From positions 1-64,000 of the forward strand of contig CACGXV010000004.1 of assembly GCA_902577075.1 (NCBI GenBank): DNA of 64,000 bases, written 5' to 3'. Source of the stretch: an uncultured Pelagibacteraceae bacterium. Lineage in GTDB: Bacteria > Pseudomonadota > Alphaproteobacteria > Pelagibacterales > Pelagibacteraceae. This document shows, in pieces, positions 60,979-64,000 of the stretch. The notes under the pieces are model-generated. The model was given only the letters and a program-made list of their open reading frames with translations, did not search any database and had not been told where the DNA came from. Numbering within the stretch: the first letter of the stretch is position 1; every line of letters begins with the position of its first letter. The position numbers and the translations under genes are program-made.

Positions 60979-62096
60979 TTTATAATTTCCTGTTTTTTTA
61001 TTTTAATTCCATATCCGTCTAATCCTATCACTTTTTTTTTTGATCTAGTAACAAGTATCATATTTTTTATATTTAAAGATTTAATAATTTGGGCTCCAAT
61101 GCCATAATTTTTAATCAATTTATCATGACCTTTTTTGTAGAAAGTTTTACTTTTATACTGTTTGAGTGTTTGTGTTACTGATTTCAAATTAGGATCTCTA
61201 ATAAATACAAGAACACAATTATTGAATTTTTTAAAATAAGTAATTGTTTTATCAAATGAATTTGGCAGTTTTTGGTTAATAAGATAATTTTGAACTACAT
61301 TAGATGATATTACTCTTAATCGAGGTACTACTTCTTTTTTTAAAGTACCTTTGATTAATGCAAAGTTTTCAGACCCATCAAGGATATTTTCAAATACTTT
61401 AATTTTAAATTTTTGTTTTTGAACAATGATTGAAGAGGTTTTTTTTAATTTGATTAATTTCTCTCTCTTTAATCTATAAGCAATTAGATCCTCAATCTTT
61501 CCTATTTTAAGCTTATGTCTTTTTGCAAAATTAAATAATGTTTTGCCAGTAGCCATTTTTCCATCATCTGCCATAATTTCACAAATGACTGCGGAATTAT
61601 TTTTTTTGGCAAGTTTTGATATATCTACTGAAGCTTCTGTGTGTCCCGCTCGTACAAGAACACCCCCGTCTCTTGCTATAACTGGAAATATATGTCCAGG
61701 AGATACTATATCAGTTTTTTTTGCACTTTTATTTGATGCAGCTTTAATTGTTTTCGCTCGATCATAAGCTGATATACCTGTAGTAACACCTTTTTTAGCC
61801 TCTATAGAATATGTGAAAGCAGTTTTGCTTCTAGATTGATTAATTGGTGAAGCTAAAGTTAGCCCGAGTTTTTTAGATTGCCCACTATCCATTGCTAAAC
61901 AGATCAATCCTCTAGCATGTTTTGCCATAAAATTTATGTGTTTAGGGCTGACTGCAGATGTAGAAATTACTAAATCACCTTCATTTTCCATTTCTTCGTG
62001 TTTGCTTTCGTCATCAACAAGAATATACATTCCATTTTTTTTGACAGTCTTGATAATACTTTCTATTGAACTAAAATTACTTTTTTTCATTAACAA
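60975..62096 (-). CDS. ribB: 3,4-dihydroxy-2-butanone-4-phosphate synthase with degenerate GTP cyclohydrolase II-like domain (RibBX-like)
   Basis: RibB 'VDDESKHEEMENEGDLVIS', 'RAGHTEASVDISKLA'; C-terminal domain lacks the Cys-rich zinc motif. Confidence 0.9.
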   Translation of the reverse strand: MLMKKSNFSSIESIIKTVKKNGMYILVDDESKHEEMENEGDLVISTSAVSPKHINFMAKHARGLICLAMDSGQSKKLGLTLASPINQSRSKTAFTYSIEAKKGVTTGISAYDRAKTIKAASNKSAKKTDIVSPGHIFPVIARDGGVLVRAGHTEASVDISKLAKKNNSAVICEIMADDGKMATGKTLFNFAKRHKLKIGKIEDLIAYRLKREKLIKLKKTSSIIVQKQKFKIKVFENILDGSENFALIKGTLKKEVVPRLRVISSNVVQNYLINQKLPNSFDKTITYFKKFNNCVLVFIRDPNLKSVTQTLKQYKSKTFYKKGHDKLIKNYGIGAQIIKSLNIKNMILVTRSKKKVIGLDGYGIKIKKQEIIK

Positions 62097-62670
62097 ACTT
62101 TTTTACATACTTAGACATAATATCTATTTCAACATTTACTAAATCATTTTTCTTTAAATTAATTAAATTTGTCAATTTTAATGTGTGAGGTATAACCCAT
62201 ATTTCAAATGAATTTTTTTTAATTTTTGAAATAGTTAGAGATACTCCATTAATTAGTATAGATGCTTTTTCAACTAATTGTTTTTTAAATAAATTACTAA
62301 TTTTAAAATCTAATATGTGTGACTTATCTACTTTTTTTATACTTTTTAAAGAACAGACTGTATCTACGTGACCTTGGCAGATATGACCTGAAATATTATC
62401 ACCAAATTTTAATGGTTTTTCTAAATTGATTTCATCACCAATTTTAATATTTTTGTATTTTGATTTAGCCAAAGTTTCATTTGATAAATAAAATTCTAAA
62501 ATCTTATTTTTATATGAGATTAAGGTAAGACAAACACCATCACAAGAAATTGAAATGCCTAGATTTTTTTTTGACACTTTTAAAGAAGACCTAATGAATA
62601 AATTGATTCCCTTAGTTCTTTTTTTTATACTGCTTATTTTCCCTTTGTTAAATATAATTCCATTAAACAT
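62077..62670 (-). CDS. ribE: Riboflavin synthase alpha subunit
   Basis: 'MFNGIIFNKGKISSI', 'SCDGVCLTLI', 'ISGHICQGHVDTV', 'INGVSLTISKI'. Confidence 0.93.
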   Translation of the reverse strand: MFNGIIFNKGKISSIKKRTKGINLFIRSSLKVSKKNLGISISCDGVCLTLISYKNKILEFYLSNETLAKSKYKNIKIGDEINLEKPLKFGDNISGHICQGHVDTVCSLKSIKKVDKSHILDFKISNLFKKQLVEKASILINGVSLTISKIKKNSFEIWVIPHTLKLTNLINLKKNDLVNVEIDIMSKYVKKFVNEKK

Positions 62671-62671
62671 T

Positions 62672-63769
62672 TTAATAATAATGAGTAAGTGTATCGTTAC
62701 CTAAATATGTATTTATTTTTTTTTTATTTTTGTAGTTTTTATTAATCATTTTAACTAATGATGATATATTAATTTTATGTCTATTTAAGATTATTTTGTC
62801 GCTTTTAAAAAAATAGAATTCATTTAATAAATTTTCCTTAAGGAAATTAGTCATTAAATCCTTTCCGGACTCTATCAATACCCTATGAAGTCCTAACGTA
62901 TAAATTTTATGAGTAATTTTTTTAAGATTTAAATCTGAGTTATTTTCAGCCTTTTGGAAAATAAGTTTAACGCCTTTATTTTTTAACAATTTAATTTTTG
63001 AGATATTTTTAGAACTATGAAAGATAATCAATTTATTCTTTTTTGAATTTTTAATCACAAAACAATTTACTTTTATTTTTAAATTTTTATCAATTACTAT
63101 TACTCTTGGTGAATATTTTTCTAATCCACTTAATCTACAATTTAGTTTAGGATTATCTGTATTAACAGTTTTGTAAGAGGTCAATATTGCATGATTTTGA
63201 AATCTTAAAATATGCGACACCTTTCTAGAATGCTCGTTTGTTATTGAAGAATTATTTCTTAAAATATTAAAATTTGATGAACTTGCAATTTTTCCTATAA
63301 TATAGGGAGCCTTTTTCAGTCTAATATAATTATATTCTTTATAAAGGTTGTAAACTTTATTTTTTTGAAGACCTGATTTTACTTTTATATTTTTTGATTT
63401 TAATATTTTTTTTGTTTTATTAAAAGTTCGAAAATCTTTATCCTCTATTGAGTAATAAACCTTTTGAATTTTATTTTTAATTATCGCATTTGTACATGGG
63501 GGTGTTTTTCCATGATGAGAACATGGCTCAAGTGTTGAATATAATGTTGTTCCTTTATTAAATCGATTTTTACTTAAAGCAATATTTTCTGCGTGTGGCC
63601 TACCTCCATAATTAGTAGTTGCAAACGATAATATTTTATTTTTTTTTACTATGATGCAACCAACAGATGGATTTGTTCCTGTTAAATATTTATTATTCTC
63701 TGCTAAGTTAATAGCAAAATTCATAATTTTTTTATCTAAGGATTTATAATTATCTTTTTTTAAAGACAT
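62672..63769 (-). CDS. ribD: Bifunctional diaminohydroxyphosphoribosylaminopyrimidine deaminase / reductase
   Basis: '[10 protein letters not shown]', '[17 protein letters not shown]', '[18 protein letters not shown]'. Confidence 0.93.
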   Translation of the reverse strand: MSLKKDNYKSLDKKIMNFAINLAENNKYLTGTNPSVGCIIVKKNKILSFATTNYGGRPHAENIALSKNRFNKGTTLYSTLEPCSHHGKTPPCTNAIIKNKIQKVYYSIEDKDFRTFNKTKKILKSKNIKVKSGLQKNKVYNLYKEYNYIRLKKAPYIIGKIASSSNFNILRNNSSITNEHSRKVSHILRFQNHAILTSYKTVNTDNPKLNCRLSGLEKYSPRVIVIDKNLKIKVNCFVIKNSKKNKLIIFHSSKNISKIKLLKNKGVKLIFQKAENNSDLNLKKITHKIYTLGLHRVLIESGKDLMTNFLKENLLNEFYFFKSDKIILNRHKINISSLVKMINKNYKNKKKINTYLGNDTLTHYY

Positions 63770-64000
63770 CTATTCTATCCACAAATTGAACAAAGTCTTT
63801 TTCTTCTCTAAAATTTCTATAAACAGATGCAAAACGAACATATGCTACAGGGTCAAGTTCTTTAAGTCCTTCCATGACCATGGTCCCGATCGTGTTAGAT
63901 GAAATTTCACTTTGACCTAATTCCTCAAGAGATCTGCTTATTTTTGAAATAAATTTTTCAGCTGTTTCTGTATCAATCGGTCTTTTTTTCAAAGCAACAT
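63750..64000 (-). CDS. nrdR: Transcriptional repressor NrdR, N-terminal part outside window
   Basis: ATP-cone segment '[65 protein letters not shown]'; frame open to window edge. Confidence 0.92.
   Translation of the reverse strand, partial: VALKKRPIDTETAEKFISKISRSLEELGQSEISSNTIGTMVMEGLKELDPVAYVRFASVYRNFREEKDFVQFVDRIDVFKKR

Overview
This is a 64 kb window from a very AT-rich, tightly packed alphaproteobacterial genome. Gene content and order are most consistent with a SAR11/Pelagibacter-like organism; that assignment is inference. Most of the window is core: argS-nagZ-scpAB-tatABC-serS-yajC-secDF; uvrA, ssb, gyrA, coaD, ppi, tgt; recG; mltB-rlpA-like-dacA-tmk-holB-metG-tatD; nhaA; glpX; rpmF-plsX-ihf-merR-rpmG; ctaA; two O-acetylhomoserine sulfhydrylase-like genes flanking an alpha/beta hydrolase; rplM-rpsI-argC-hom; hppA-thiL-nusB-ribH-ribB(X)-ribE-ribD-nrdR. 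There are four tRNAs (Lys, Ser, Pro, Glu). The accessory part is about 48.96-57.05 kb. It holds a long AT-rich spacer, an ogt-like gene, a tyrosine recombinase and a small surface-glycan glycosyltransferase cluster. The strongest unexplained signals are in this accessory region. (1) A GC-rich non-coding segment at about 49.76-49.96 kb folds on the minus strand into several nested hairpins with GNRA tetraloops, G-U wobbles and a terminator-like 3' end, and looks like an unidentified structured RNA. (2) A perfect 13-bp inverted repeat with a 7-bp spacer sits directly in front of the tyrosine recombinase, resembling a recombinase core site. (3) Putative RNA regulatory leaders lie in front of both sulfhydrylase genes.
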